A DNA stretch of 64,000 nt from Natrinema altunense (GTDB lineage Archaea; Halobacteriota; Halobacteria; Halobacteriales; Natrialbaceae), in contig NZ_JNCS01000001.1 in assembly GCF_000731985.1 (NCBI RefSeq), positions 773,557-837,556 of the forward strand, written 5' to 3'. The position numbers and the translations under genes are program-made. Positions 42,743 through 52,257 of this stretch are shown in pieces; positions within the stretch are counted from its first letter, which is position 1; every line of letters starts with the position of its first letter. The notes under the pieces are model-generated. The model ran no database searches. It was not told where the DNA came from and saw only the letters and a program-made list of their open reading frames with translations.

Positions 42743-44818
42743 ATGACAGATTCAAACCAACCCGATACGAATGCGGACGCGATGACCAGCGACGATCGAA
42801 CGGCCGCGAACGGTGCCACGCGCATCGGCGTCGACGTCGGCGGGACCTTCACCGACGTGGCGCTCTCGATCGACGACCGCCTCGTCACCGCGAAGGTCCC
42901 CTCGACCGATCCCCAACACGTCGGCGTTCTCGAGGGCATCGACAAGGCCTGTGACCGCGCCGACATCGACCCCGGCGAGATCGACGGCTTCGCCCACGCG
43001 ATGACCGTCTCGGTCAACGCCCTCCTCGAGCGCGGCGGCGCGACGACGGCGCTCGTGACGACCGCGGGGTTCCGGGACGTCCTCGAGATCGGCCGGCAGG
43101 ACCGGCCCGATCTGTACGATCTCGAGGCTGCAAAACCCGAACCGCTGGTGCCTCGAGACCGGCGGCTCGAGGTCGACGAGCGGACGACGACCGAGGGCGT
43201 CGAGCGCTCGGTCGACGAGCGCGAGGTCCGCGACCTGGCGGCGACGCTGCGCGAGCGCGATGTCGAGGCGGTCGCGGTCTGTCTGCTGCACGCCTACGCC
43301 GACCCCGAAAACGAGCGCGTCGTCGCCGAGACGTTGCGCGAGGAACTCGCGGTTCCCGTCTCCGCCTCCCACGAGGTCCTCGCGGAGTTCCGCGAGTTCG
43401 AGCGGACCTCGACGACCGCCGTCGACGCCTACGTCCGTCCGGCGATCGACCGCTACGTCGGACGGCTGGTCGACGAAGCCGACGCCGCCGGGATACCGGC
43501 CCCGCGGATCATGCAGGCCAACGGCGGGATCGCCGACCCCGAGACGGTGCGGGACCACGCCGTGACGACGACGCTATCGGGACCCGCGGCGGGCGTCGTC
43601 GGTGCCGCGGCGACCGTCGACGACGCCGACGTCGAGGGCCTGGTCACCTTCGACATGGGCGGCACCTCGAGCGACGTGAGCCTCGTCCGGGACGGCCGGG
43701 CCGAGCGGACGACCGACGCGGAGATCGACGGCTTACCGATCCGGACGCCGATGGTCGACGTGAACACGGTCGGCGCGGGCGGGGGCTCGATCGCGTGGGT
43801 CGATTCGGGCGGCGCGCTCCGGGTCGGTCCGGAGTCGTCGGGCGCGGACCCCGGACCCGCCTGCTACGGTCGCGGCGGGACGCGGCCGACGGTCACCGAC
43901 GCCAACGTCGTGCTTGGCTACATCGGCCCCGAGACGGCGCTGGGTGGTGAGATGACCCTCGACGTCGCGGCGGCCCGCGAGGCGCTCGAGCGACTGGCCG
44001 ACGAGGCTGGACTGGACGGCGCGCTCGAGGCGGCCCGCGGGGTCTACCGCGTCGCGAACGCGACGATGACGCGGACGATCCGGTCGGTCACCGTCGAGCG
44101 CGGGCACGACCCCCGCGAGTTCGCGCTCGTGGCCTTCGGCGGCGCGGGCCCGATGCACGCCGCGGCGCTGGCCGACTCGCTGTCGGTCGACCGGGTCGTC
44201 GTCCCGCGACCGAGCGGGGTCCTCTCCGCGTACGGGCTGCTCGCGGCCGACGAGAGCTACGACGCCGTTCGAACGGTCGGCGTGGGACTCGAGGGAGCGG
44301 CTCCCGCCGACCTCGAAGCCGTCTACGACGACCTCGTGGCCGACGTACTCGCGGACGCGTCCGATCCGGACGCGGCGCGGATCGAGCGCGCGGCCGACTG
44401 CCGGTACGCGGGCCAGAGCTTCGAGTTGACCGTCGCCGTCGGCGACGAGTTCGACGCGGCGGCGGTCGCCGATCGCTTCCACGACGCCCACGAACGGACC
44501 TACGGCTACGCGATGGACGAATCGATCGAGGTCGTCAATCTCCGCGCGACGGCGACCGTCCCCGGATCGGAGCCGACCATCCGCCACGAGGGGGGCGGCG
44601 ACGCACGAATCGGGACCCGCGAGGCGCACTTCCCCGGCAGCGGCGCGGGGGACGCGGCCGTCTACGACCGGGATCGGCTTCCGGCGGGCGCGTCCGTCGC
44701 GGGGCCGGCGATCCTCGAGCAGGCCGAGAGCACGACCGTCGTGCCGCCGAACTGGGCGGGGCGGATTCTGGCGGACGGCACGCTCGTCATGACGCGAACG
44801 GAGGGAGACGAACGATGA
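42743..44818 (+). CDS. hyuA: Hydantoinase/5-oxoprolinase subunit A
   Basis: A 691-residue subunit of an ATP-dependent ring-opening enzyme. The ATP-binding start RIGVDVGGTFTDVALSIDD is preceded by a 25-residue polar tail. Conserved blocks are ERGGATTALVTTAGFRDVLE, MQANGGIADPETVRDHAV, LSGPAAGVVGAA, FDMGGTSSDVSLV and GGGSIAWVD. It partners with subunit B, whose ATG overlaps its stop (ATGA). It follows the transporter by 11 bases. Whether the substrate is a hydantoin, 5-oxoproline or N-methylhydantoin cannot be read from sequence. Confidence 0.92.
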   Translation: MTDSNQPDTNADAMTSDDRTAANGATRIGVDVGGTFTDVALSIDDRLVTAKVPSTDPQHVGVLEGIDKACDRADIDPGEIDGFAHAMTVSVNALLERGGATTALVTTAGFRDVLEIGRQDRPDLYDLEAAKPEPLVPRDRRLEVDERTTTEGVERSVDEREVRDLAATLRERDVEAVAVCLLHAYADPENERVVAETLREELAVPVSASHEVLAEFREFERTSTTAVDAYVRPAIDRYVGRLVDEADAAGIPAPRIMQANGGIADPETVRDHAVTTTLSGPAAGVVGAAATVDDADVEGLVTFDMGGTSSDVSLVRDGRAERTTDAEIDGLPIRTPMVDVNTVGAGGGSIAWVDSGGALRVGPESSGADPGPACYGRGGTRPTVTDANVVLGYIGPETALGGEMTLDVAAAREALERLADEAGLDGALEAARGVYRVANATMTRTIRSVTVERGHDPREFALVAFGGAGPMHAAALADSLSVDRVVVPRPSGVLSAYGLLAADESYDAVRTVGVGLEGAAPADLEAVYDDLVADVLADASDPDAARIERAADCRYAGQSFELTVAVGDEFDAAAVADRFHDAHERTYGYAMDESIEVVNLRATATVPGSEPTIRHEGGGDARIGTREAHFPGSGAGDAAVYDRDRLPAGASVAGPAILEQAESTTVVPPNWAGRILADGTLVMTRTEGDER

Positions 44819-46434
44819 CACCGAACGGAACCGCGGAGACGGCCGACGGCATCGATCCAGTGACCCTGGAAGTACTGCGCAACCAACTCGAGAGCGTCGC
44901 CGAGGAGATGGGACAGACCCTGATCCGCGGCGCGTACTCGCCGAACATCAAGGAGCGGCGGGACTGCTCGACGGCGCTGTTCGACGCCGCGGGGCGGATG
45001 GTCGCCCAGGCCGAACACATCCCGGTCCACCTCGGTGCGATGCCCGCGGCGGTCGACGCGGTCCGCGAGCACGATCCGAAGCCGGGCGACGTGTTCCTGC
45101 TCAACGATCCCTTCACCGGCGGCACGCACCTCCCGGACGTGACGATGGTCTCGCCGATCGCACCCGGTCGAGGCGGTACCGAGGACGAAACTGGCGATAG
45201 GGAGATCGTCGGCTACGCGGTGTCTCGAGCCCACCACGCCGACGTCGGCGGCATGACTCCCGGGAGTATGCCCGCCGGCGCACAGGAGATCTATCAGGAA
45301 GGGCTGCGACTCCCGCCGACCCGGCTCGTCGACGGCGGTGACCTTCAGGGGGACGTCCGCTCGCTCGTCCTCGCCAACGTTCGCAACCCCGGCGAGCGGC
45401 GGGCCGATCTCCGCGCACAGCAGGCGGCGAACGAACGCGCCGAGGAACGCCTCGCCGATCTGTTCGACGAACACGGTCGCGAGACCGTCCTCTCCGGGTT
45501 CGACGCCGTGATCGACTACTCCCGCGAGCGGATCGCCGAGGAAATCGCGGCGCTGCCTGACGGGGTCTACGAGGCGACGGACGTCCTCGAGGGCGACGGC
45601 GTCACCGACGCGGATATCGAAATCGCGGTTCGGGTGACGGTCGACGGCGAGACGATCGACGTGGACTTCGACGGCACCGCCGCGCAGGTCGCGGGGAACC
45701 TCAACGCGCCGCTTGCGGTCGCGACGAGCGCCGTCTACTTCGTCGTTCGCTGTATCACCGATCCCGAGATTCCGCCGAACCACGGCTGCTACGAGCCGGT
45801 ACGCGTCCGCGCGCCCGAGGGTACGCTGTTGAATCCGAACCCCCCCGCCGCCGTGGTCGGCGGCAACGTCGAGACCAGTCAACGAGTCACCGACGTGGTC
45901 TTTACCGCGCTCGCCGGAGCCGCGCCAGACCGCGTGCCGGCGCAGGGACAGGGGACGATGAACAACCTGACCATCGGCGCACGGGACGGTTCCTTCACCT
46001 ACTACGAGACCATCGGTGGCGGCTTCGGCGCGCGTGCGAACCGCGACGGCATGGACGGCGTGCAGGTCGGGATGACCAACACACTCAACACGCCCGTCGA
46101 ATCCCTCGAGACTGAGTACCCGCTGCGGGTCGACCGCTACGCGCTCCGCGAGGGGAGCGGCGGTCGCGGCCGCCATCGGGGCGGCCTCGGCCTCGAGCGA
46201 ACGGTGACCGTCGAGGAACCGGCGACGGTGTCGCTGCTGACCGAGCGCCGCCGCCACGCGCCGACCGGCGTGGCGGGCGGCGAGGACGGCGCGACCGGCG
46301 AAAACCTGATCGACGGCGAATCGGTGCCCGCGAAGACGACGGTCGACGTCGACGCGGGGACGACCGTCACCGTGCGGACTCCCGGCGGCGGCGGCCACGG
46401 CGATCCGGCCGACCGTGCCGAAAGCGATGACTGA
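44815..46434 (+). CDS. hyuB: Hydantoinase/5-oxoprolinase subunit B
   Basis: A 539-residue subunit. Diagnostic segments are DPVTLEVLRNQLESVAEEMG, HIPVHLGAMPAAVDAV, NDPFTGGTHLPDVTMVSPI, SRAHHADVGGMTPGSMP, and later GQGTMNNLTIGA with YETIGGGFGARANRDG. It acts with HyuA and overlaps it by four bases. Its own stop overlaps the racemase start by eight bases. Confidence 0.93.
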   Translation: MTPNGTAETADGIDPVTLEVLRNQLESVAEEMGQTLIRGAYSPNIKERRDCSTALFDAAGRMVAQAEHIPVHLGAMPAAVDAVREHDPKPGDVFLLNDPFTGGTHLPDVTMVSPIAPGRGGTEDETGDREIVGYAVSRAHHADVGGMTPGSMPAGAQEIYQEGLRLPPTRLVDGGDLQGDVRSLVLANVRNPGERRADLRAQQAANERAEERLADLFDEHGRETVLSGFDAVIDYSRERIAEEIAALPDGVYEATDVLEGDGVTDADIEIAVRVTVDGETIDVDFDGTAAQVAGNLNAPLAVATSAVYFVVRCITDPEIPPNHGCYEPVRVRAPEGTLLNPNPPAAVVGGNVETSQRVTDVVFTALAGAAPDRVPAQGQGTMNNLTIGARDGSFTYYETIGGGFGARANRDGMDGVQVGMTNTLNTPVESLETEYPLRVDRYALREGSGGRGRHRGGLGLERTVTVEEPATVSLLTERRRHAPTGVAGGEDGATGENLIDGESVPAKTTVDVDAGTTVTVRTPGGGGHGDPADRAESDD

Positions 46435-47155
46435 TCCCGACGATCAACAGGGACGAGTGGGACTGATCGTCCCCTCCTCGAACACGACGGCCGAACCGGA
46501 GTTTCGGGCGTTCCTCCCCGACGGGATCACCGTCCACGGTGCGCGGATGTCCCTCGAGTCGGTCACCGTCTCCGCCCTCGACGCGATGAGCGACGACGCG
46601 GCCCGTGCCGCCGAGTTGCTCGGTCACGCCGACATCGACGCGGTCGCCTACGTCTGTACGACCGGGAGCCTGCTGCACGGTCCCGGGTTCGACGCCGAAC
46701 TCGAGGGCCGGCTACGGGAGGCAGCCGGCGTTCCCGCGGTCGCGACGGCCCGCTCGGTCGTCCGCGCGCTCGAGGCGCTCGAAGCCGACCGGATCGCGGT
46801 CGCGACGCCGTACACTGCCGACCTCGACGAGCGGGAGCGGAGCTTCCTCGAAGCCGCGGGCGTCACAGTCGCGTCGATCGATGGCCGCGGACTCGCAGCG
46901 AACACGGCCATCGGCGCGCTGACACCCACAGATGCCGCCCGGCAGGTGCTCGGGGTCGTCGCCGGCGACGATCTCGACGCCGTCTTCGTCTCCTGTACGA
47001 ACTACCGATCGCTGGCCGCGGTCGACGACCTCGAGTCGCGGCTGGGGGTTCCGGTGATCACGAGCAACGGCGCGACGCTGTGGGATGTCTGCGGAGCGGT
47101 CGGGCTCGAGGACGAACTCGACGGCCCAGGAACGCTGTTTGATCACGAACGATAG
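46427..47155 (+). CDS. Asp/Glu/hydantoin racemase (maleate isomerase-like)
   Basis: A 242-residue member of the cofactor-free two-cysteine racemase superfamily. VGLIVPSSNTTAEPEFR at the N-terminus is typical of the maleate isomerase/arylmalonate decarboxylase branch. Both catalytic cysteines are present: C77 in AYVCTTG and C190 in FVSCTNYR. In this operon it could interconvert enantiomers of hydantoin or amino acid products, or isomerise maleate; the context favours the former. The start overlaps HyuB. Confidence 0.85.
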   Translation: MTDPDDQQGRVGLIVPSSNTTAEPEFRAFLPDGITVHGARMSLESVTVSALDAMSDDAARAAELLGHADIDAVAYVCTTGSLLHGPGFDAELEGRLREAAGVPAVATARSVVRALEALEADRIAVATPYTADLDERERSFLEAAGVTVASIDGRGLAANTAIGALTPTDAARQVLGVVAGDDLDAVFVSCTNYRSLAAVDDLESRLGVPVITSNGATLWDVCGAVGLEDELDGPGTLFDHER

Positions 47156-47281
47156 CCCCTGTGCCGGGGTGTGATCGATCTCCGATCTCCGTCGACACTC
47201 GAGTCCCGATCGACCGTCACCGTCACTGGCCGAAGTCTCCGGTGACGGTGCCCTTTTGACGCCGCTGCCCCACCCACCGGT

Positions 47282-48052
47282 ATGGAACTCAACGGCGTGG
47301 CGGACCTGCCCGAAATCCGCCCCGGCGACGACATCGCCGCCCTCGTCGCGGATCGGGCCGCCCTCGAGCCCGGCGACGTGCTCACGGTCGCGAGTACGAT
47401 CGTCTCGAAGGCGGAAGGCCGGACGGCGGATCTCGAGGACTACCCCGTTAGCGGACGGGCACGAGAGATCGCCGACCGGCTCGAGTCGGTTGCAGGTGAG
47501 GAGAAGGATCCCCGGTTCGCGCAGGCGATCATCGAGGAGAGTTCGGAGCTGCTGATCGACTGTCCGTTCCTGCTGGCGGAGACGCGGTTCGGGCACATCT
47601 GCCCGAACGCGGGGATCGACCGCTCGAACGTGCCCGATCACGACCTCCTGTTGCTGCCGGAGCGGCCGACGGAGAGCGCCGAACGGATTCGATCGGGGCT
47701 CGCAGAGCGCGGTATCGAAGACGTCGCGGTGATCGTGACCGACACCTGCGGACGGCCGTTCCGGCACGGGCAGACCGGCGTCGCGATCGGGTGGGCGGGC
47801 ATGCCCGCGAGCCGGGACTGGCGCGGCGAGCGGGACCGCGACGGCCACGAACTCGGCGTCACCGTCCAGTCGGTCGTCGACGAACTCGCCGCCGCCGCGA
47901 ACCTCGTGACCGGCGAGGGGGCCGGCGGAACGCCCGCCGTCGTCGTCCGGGACTGGGACTTCGGCACTCACGAGGGCAGCGACGAGCTGTTCCGCTCGGT
48001 CGAAGACGATCTGGTTCGGCAAGCGTTGCGAACGTGGAGGGCCGACGGATGA
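47282..48052 (+). CDS. cofE: Coenzyme F420:L-glutamate ligase
   Basis: A 256-residue enzyme that adds glutamates to F420-0 with GTP. Signatures are LEPGDVLTVASTIVSKAEGR, PNAGIDRSNVP, VIVTDTCGRPFRHGQTGVA and ANLVTGEGAGGTPAVVVR. A TATA-like CCCTTTTGAC is near 47251. Overlaps the next gene by four bases (ATGA), tying cofactor synthesis to an F420-dependent enzyme. Confidence 0.95.
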   Translation: MELNGVADLPEIRPGDDIAALVADRAALEPGDVLTVASTIVSKAEGRTADLEDYPVSGRAREIADRLESVAGEEKDPRFAQAIIEESSELLIDCPFLLAETRFGHICPNAGIDRSNVPDHDLLLLPERPTESAERIRSGLAERGIEDVAVIVTDTCGRPFRHGQTGVAIGWAGMPASRDWRGERDRDGHELGVTVQSVVDELAAAANLVTGEGAGGTPAVVVRDWDFGTHEGSDELFRSVEDDLVRQALRTWRADG

Positions 48053-49065
48053 CGAGCAAGAATCGAGCGGCGGGAGACGCCACCCTCGGTATCGAACTCA
48101 CGCCCGAGCATCCGCCCGAGCGGGTAGCCGATCTGGCCGCCCTCGCCGAAGAGGAAGGGTTCGACATCGCGTTCGCGAGTAGCCACTATTTCAATCGCGA
48201 CCCGTTCGTCGTGCTGTCTCGGATGGCCGACGCCACCGACGGGATTCGGTTGGGGCCGGGCGTCGTCAACCCCTACGAAACCCATCCGGTGAAACTCGCA
48301 GCGCAGACGGCGACGATCGACGAACTCAGCGACGGCCGCGGCGTCTTCGGCGTCGGTGCCGGCGACCGCTCCTCGCTGTCGAATCTCGGGATCGAGCGCG
48401 ACAGCCCGCTTCGGCGCGTCCTCGAGACGTTCGACCTCGCCCGGGAGCTCTGGGCCGGCGAGACGGTCACCCACGAGGGAACGTTCACCGCGCGGGACGC
48501 GGCGCTGAACCTCGAGCCGGTTTCGGAAATCCCGGTCTACGTCGGCGCGCAGGGGCCACACATGTTGCGAATGAGCGCGAAACACGCCGACGGCGTGCTG
48601 ATAAACGCCGCCCATCCGCGGGACCTCGAGTGGGCCGCGGGTCAGATCGAGCAGGGGCTGGCCGAGCGACCCGACGCGGACGGCGCGTTCGAGTCGTTGG
48701 CCTTCGCGAGCGTCAGCGTGGCCGGCGACGAGAGCGAAGCCCGAAAGGCGGCGCGGCCGCCCGTCGCTTTCATCGTCGGCGGGGCCGCCGAGCCGGTCCT
48801 CGAGCGCCACGACATCGACCGGGAGGCGGCGAGTGCGGTAAGCGCGGCGCTCGAGCGGGGGGACCTCCCCGAGGCCTTCGGTCGCGTCACGCCCGCGATG
48901 ATCGACGCCTTCTGTATCGCCGGGACGACGGAGACCGTCGCGGCTCGGTTCGAGGCAGCGCTTGCCCACGTCGATGGGATCGTCGTGGGATCGCCGCTGG
49001 GGCCGGATCTCGAGGACGCGATACCACGAGCGAGCGAGGCGTTCGCTCGCGCGACCGAAGCCTGA
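48049..49065 (+). CDS. F420-dependent methylenetetrahydropterin reductase homologue (Mer-like)
   Basis: A 338-residue luciferase-like TIM-barrel protein. It reads TLGIELTPEHPPERVADLAA, GFDIAFASSHYFNRDPFVVL, LGPGVVNPYETHPVKLAAQT, DGRGVFGVGAGDR and VYVGAQGPHMLRMSAKHADG. In methanogens Mer reduces methylene-H4MPT with F420H2. Haloarchaea are not methanogenic and use folate-type one-carbon carriers, so it probably serves as their methylene-tetrahydrofolate reductase for methionine synthesis. Coupled to cofE. Confidence 0.88.
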   Translation: MTSKNRAAGDATLGIELTPEHPPERVADLAALAEEEGFDIAFASSHYFNRDPFVVLSRMADATDGIRLGPGVVNPYETHPVKLAAQTATIDELSDGRGVFGVGAGDRSSLSNLGIERDSPLRRVLETFDLARELWAGETVTHEGTFTARDAALNLEPVSEIPVYVGAQGPHMLRMSAKHADGVLINAAHPRDLEWAAGQIEQGLAERPDADGAFESLAFASVSVAGDESEARKAARPPVAFIVGGAAEPVLERHDIDREAASAVSAALERGDLPEAFGRVTPAMIDAFCIAGTTETVAARFEAALAHVDGIVVGSPLGPDLEDAIPRASEAFARATEA

Positions 49066-49085
49066 CCGAAACGCGGATCGACCGA

Positions 49086-49280
49086 TCAGTTCGAGGTAAA
49101 GAGGTTTCCGACGGCACCGAGGGTGAGAACGCCGAAGACGCCCATCGAGAAGGCGACGAGGAGCGCGCCGACCAGAATCAAAAGCGGCGCGGCTCCCGCG
49201 CCCATCGCGACGTCAGTGAAGATGCTAACCATTTCAGTGACATTGTCCACGACGAGGTTCAACGGTGTGATGGTGTCCAT
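49086..49280 (-). CDS. Small membrane protein, unknown
   Basis: A 64-residue protein starting MDTITPLNLVVDNVTEMVSI, with one long hydrophobic stretch (LLILVGALLVAFSMGVFGVL) and a short polar end. Such single-helix proteins are conserved in haloarchaea but uncharacterised. Convergent with the Mer-like gene. Confidence 0.6.
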   Translation of the reverse strand: MDTITPLNLVVDNVTEMVSIFTDVAMGAGAAPLLILVGALLVAFSMGVFGVLTLGAVGNLFTSN

Positions 49281-49364
49281 ATGCGGGGGTTGTTACCGGT
49301 GCTACTTGGCCGTGCCGGTCCCGAATGAGTGGGGATTAAGCCGTCGCCGGTCGTAGCCGGACCC

Positions 49365-49658
49365 GTGACGGACGACGCGAGGCTCTCGGAGTTCGCTACC
49401 GAGACCGACGATGAGGACCCCACGAGGGCGGCACGGACGGACGACGACTCGTCCGCGGCCGCCGAGGTGTCGCCCGCGGACGGTGCTGCCATCGCGCGGA
49501 CGGACGAAACCGACGACGAGACGGCGTCGCCGTCCGGCGAAACCGCGCGGTCGACGTACGCGTGGGGTGAGTACACCTGCAACCGGTGCGGGGAATCGAC
49601 CGATCGCGTCTGGCGTGGCGATGGCTCGCTGGTCTGTCCGGAGTGTAAGGACTGGTAA
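49365..49658 (+). CDS. Acidic protein with C-terminal zinc ribbon (DUF7573-like)
   Basis: A 97-residue protein from a probable GTG start (VTDDARLSEFATETDD). The N-terminal 60 residues are disordered and acidic, and the end has YTCNRCGES and LVCPECKDW, a four-cysteine zinc ribbon. Common in haloarchaea, function unknown. An upstream GTG at 49329 would add 12 residues; the inner start matches the usual MTDDARL-type beginning. Confidence 0.7.
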   Translation: MTDDARLSEFATETDDEDPTRAARTDDDSSAAAEVSPADGAAIARTDETDDETASPSGETARSTYAWGEYTCNRCGESTDRVWRGDGSLVCPECKDW

Positions 49659-49725
49659 TCGGATCGGCGATCGATGCGGGTCCCAACGTGTTTCCGGCGG
49701 GATGCTTGCGAGCGCACTCCCGAAG

Positions 49726-49736
49726 CTTTATATTTT
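49726..49736 (+). promoter_or_regulatory. TATA box for the cold-shock protein gene
   Basis: CTTTATATTTT lies about 29 bases before the ATG at 49760, a strong archaeal promoter with an almost leaderless start. Confidence 0.65.
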
Positions 49737-49759
49737 CGTCGCGGCTTTGTTGAGACGCA

Positions 49760-49954
49760 ATGGCGAAAGGTACGGTCGACTTCTTCAACGACACTGGCGG
49801 CTATGGATTCATCGAGACTGACGACGCGGACGAGGACGTGTTCTTCCACATGGAGGACATCGGCGGTCCGGACCTAGAGGAGGGTCAGGAAGTCGAGTTC
49901 GACATCGAGGAGGCCGAGAAGGGCCCGCGAGCGACGAACCTCGAGCGAGTCTAA
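49760..49954 (+). CDS. Cold-shock-domain protein (CspA family)
   Basis: A 64-residue single-stranded nucleic acid-binding protein. RNP1 is TGGYGFIETDD, RNP2 VFFHMEDI, and it starts MAKGTVDFFND. It probably acts as an RNA chaperone. The length and a strong TATA box suggest high expression. Confidence 0.95.
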   Translation: MAKGTVDFFNDTGGYGFIETDDADEDVFFHMEDIGGPDLEEGQEVEFDIEEAEKGPRATNLERV

Positions 49955-50206
49955 GCTGTTCCGAAGGTGGTATCGTTTTCTGATTACTTCGCTGGTAGCA
50001 GCGGCACTGTCGTGTCGAACGCGTGTTCTTGGTGGATACGGCGACTCGAGACGGGGGAGCGAGCGCCGAGGGTTCCAGTCCGTGCAGTGTGCGCCGACAC
50101 GTCTCGTGGCACTAATGTTCCAGATGACACAAAACATATGTTCGGGACCACCTGATGACGTAGTAATGAACGGTTCGCCCGGGTCCCCACCGGCCGTTGC
50201 GAGACT

Positions 50207-51184
50207 ATGACTGATGCCAACCCGACACCGGAACGGAGTACCGACTCGCCGGCCGACGGTGCCCTCCGGATTTCGACCGTCGAACGGCTGTGCGAAGAGA
50301 TCGAGACGAACGTCTCGAGCGTGATCGTCGGTCACGACGAAGTGATCGAGCACGTCATCACCGCCGTTCTCGGGCGTGGTCACGTCCTCCTCGACGACGT
50401 GCCCGGCGTCGGGAAGACCATGCTGGCCCGCTCGATCGCGACCTCCGTCGATTGTACGTTCAGCCGCGTCCAGTTTACCCCGGATCTCCTCCCGAGCGAC
50501 GTCACCGGCGTGAACGTCTTCAATCAGAAGACCCGCGAATTCGAGTTCCAGTCCGGCCCCGTCTTCGGCAATATCGTGTTGGGCGACGAGATCAACCGCG
50601 CCCCGCCGAAGACACAGGCGGCGCTGCTCGAGGCCATGGAGGAAGAGCAGGTCACCACCGACGGGACGACGCGCGACCTCCCGACACCATTTACCGTGAT
50701 CGCGACCCAGAACGCCGTCGAGCCGAACCGGACCTACGACCTGCCCTTCGCCGAGGTCGATCGCTTCATGAAGAAACTCCATCTTGGCTACCCCACCCCC
50801 GACGAGGAGGCCGAACTGCTCGGCCGGACGGTCGGCGACCATCCCATCGACTCCCTCGAAGCGGTCACCGACCGCGAGACCCTCGTCGCCGCCCGGGAGA
50901 CCGTCTCGACGGTGCAGGTTGCGGCTCCCGTCCGAACGTACGCGGCGCGGCTCGCAGCCTACACCCGCGAACACGCCCACATCGGCGTCAGCCCCCGTGG
51001 AACGATTTCGCTGCTCCGGGCGGCTCAGGCCCGCGCCGTCACGAACGGCCGGGACTACGCGATTCCGGACGACGTTCAGATCGAAGCGCCGGTCGTACTG
51101 AGCCATCGGATCAAGACGGACGGTCGCGACCGCGACGGCACCGCGGTCGTCGAGGACGCACTCGAGCGCGTGCCCGTCGAATGA
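50207..51184 (+). CDS. MoxR family AAA+ ATPase (locus 2)
   Basis: A 325-residue ATPase with Walker A GVGKT at 67-71, Walker B region VLGDEINRAPPKTQAALLE, and ATQNAVEPNRTYDLP. First gene of a three-gene unit; its stop overlaps the DUF58 start (ATGA). It shares the core with the ATPase at 31.2 kb but lacks that protein's polar tail. Confidence 0.94.
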   Translation: MTDANPTPERSTDSPADGALRISTVERLCEEIETNVSSVIVGHDEVIEHVITAVLGRGHVLLDDVPGVGKTMLARSIATSVDCTFSRVQFTPDLLPSDVTGVNVFNQKTREFEFQSGPVFGNIVLGDEINRAPPKTQAALLEAMEEEQVTTDGTTRDLPTPFTVIATQNAVEPNRTYDLPFAEVDRFMKKLHLGYPTPDEEAELLGRTVGDHPIDSLEAVTDRETLVAARETVSTVQVAAPVRTYAARLAAYTREHAHIGVSPRGTISLLRAAQARAVTNGRDYAIPDDVQIEAPVVLSHRIKTDGRDRDGTAVVEDALERVPVE

Positions 51185-52257
51185 GGCTCACCCGTCGCGG
51201 TTGGACCGTCGTCGCCGTCGTGCTCGCGGCTGTCGTGCTGAGCTGGCGGTTCGGCCCGCGAGCACTGAACGCCGTCGTCGTCCCGCTCGTCGTCGCGTTG
51301 CTGGCCGGCGTGGTCACGGTCGGTCGCACCGACCGACCGCACGTCGTCCGTCGCCCCGTCGCGGAGGGGTTCATCGGCGAACAACGAACAGTCGAGGTCA
51401 CGATCGAAGCCGACGGGACCGCCGCGGCGACCGTCCGCGATGTCGTCGGCAACGGGCTCTCGGCGACCACCGCTCCGCGTGCGGACACGACCCTCGCGGG
51501 CGAGGAGACGATCAGCTACGACGTGCGACTCGAGGCACGGGGCGAACACCGGATCGGGCCGCTCTCGATCGCCGTCAGCGATATGGTCGGCCTCGTCGAG
51601 CGACGGTTCGAGTACGAGGAGACGACGCCAGTCGTCGTCTATCCACGTGTTCGGGACCTGGGCGGCGGACCCGCGGTCGATATACGGACGCTCGCCAGCG
51701 TCGCGGACCGGCACGTCGACGAGGAGTTCGACCACCTCCGGGAGTACCACCGGGGGGATCCGCTTCGCGACGTCCACTGGAAGACCGCGGCCAAGCAACC
51801 CGACGACGAGTTGGTCGTGGCGGAGTACGCGACCGACGGGGACGCCGGGACCGTCACCGTCGCCGCCGAGTGTCTGACCGGCAACGACGACGAGATGGCG
51901 TCGGCCGCCGCCACCGTCGCAACTTTCCTCCTCGAGCAGGGCGCGACGGTAGCGGTCACGGTCCCGGACGGAACGCGACCGCCGGGCTCGGGGAACGCAC
52001 ACCACCGTGACATACTACAGCTACTGGCCGTCGCCGAGCCCGGCGAACTCGCGGACCGAACCCGGCGGGACGCGGACGTGCTGGTCCGAACCGACGGCGA
52101 CGGGACGACGGTCGTCGTCGATGACCGCGAAATTCCGTTCGCCCGGCTCCGTGGCCGCGACCGAGCGGACGGCGGGAGACGAAACAACCGGCACCGAACC
52201 GCAAACGACGGCCGACGCGATCGCGAGACCGACGGGCAGCCGGGGGTGACCGCATGA
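51181..52257 (+). CDS. DUF58 domain protein (locus 2)
   Basis: A 358-residue protein with two N-terminal helices (VVAVVLAAVVLSWRFGP, LVVALLAGVVTVG) and an Ig-like middle. The DUF58 signature is FDHLREYHRGDPLRDVHWKT, near residue 185-204. A polar Arg/Asp tail follows. Coupled to both neighbours by four-base overlaps, consistent with a MoxR-DUF58-transglutaminase complex. Confidence 0.9.
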   Translation: MRLTRRGWTVVAVVLAAVVLSWRFGPRALNAVVVPLVVALLAGVVTVGRTDRPHVVRRPVAEGFIGEQRTVEVTIEADGTAAATVRDVVGNGLSATTAPRADTTLAGEETISYDVRLEARGEHRIGPLSIAVSDMVGLVERRFEYEETTPVVVYPRVRDLGGGPAVDIRTLASVADRHVDEEFDHLREYHRGDPLRDVHWKTAAKQPDDELVVAEYATDGDAGTVTVAAECLTGNDDEMASAAATVATFLLEQGATVAVTVPDGTRPPGSGNAHHRDILQLLAVAEPGELADRTRRDADVLVRTDGDGTTVVVDDREIPFARLRGRDRADGGRRNNRHRTANDGRRDRETDGQPGVTA

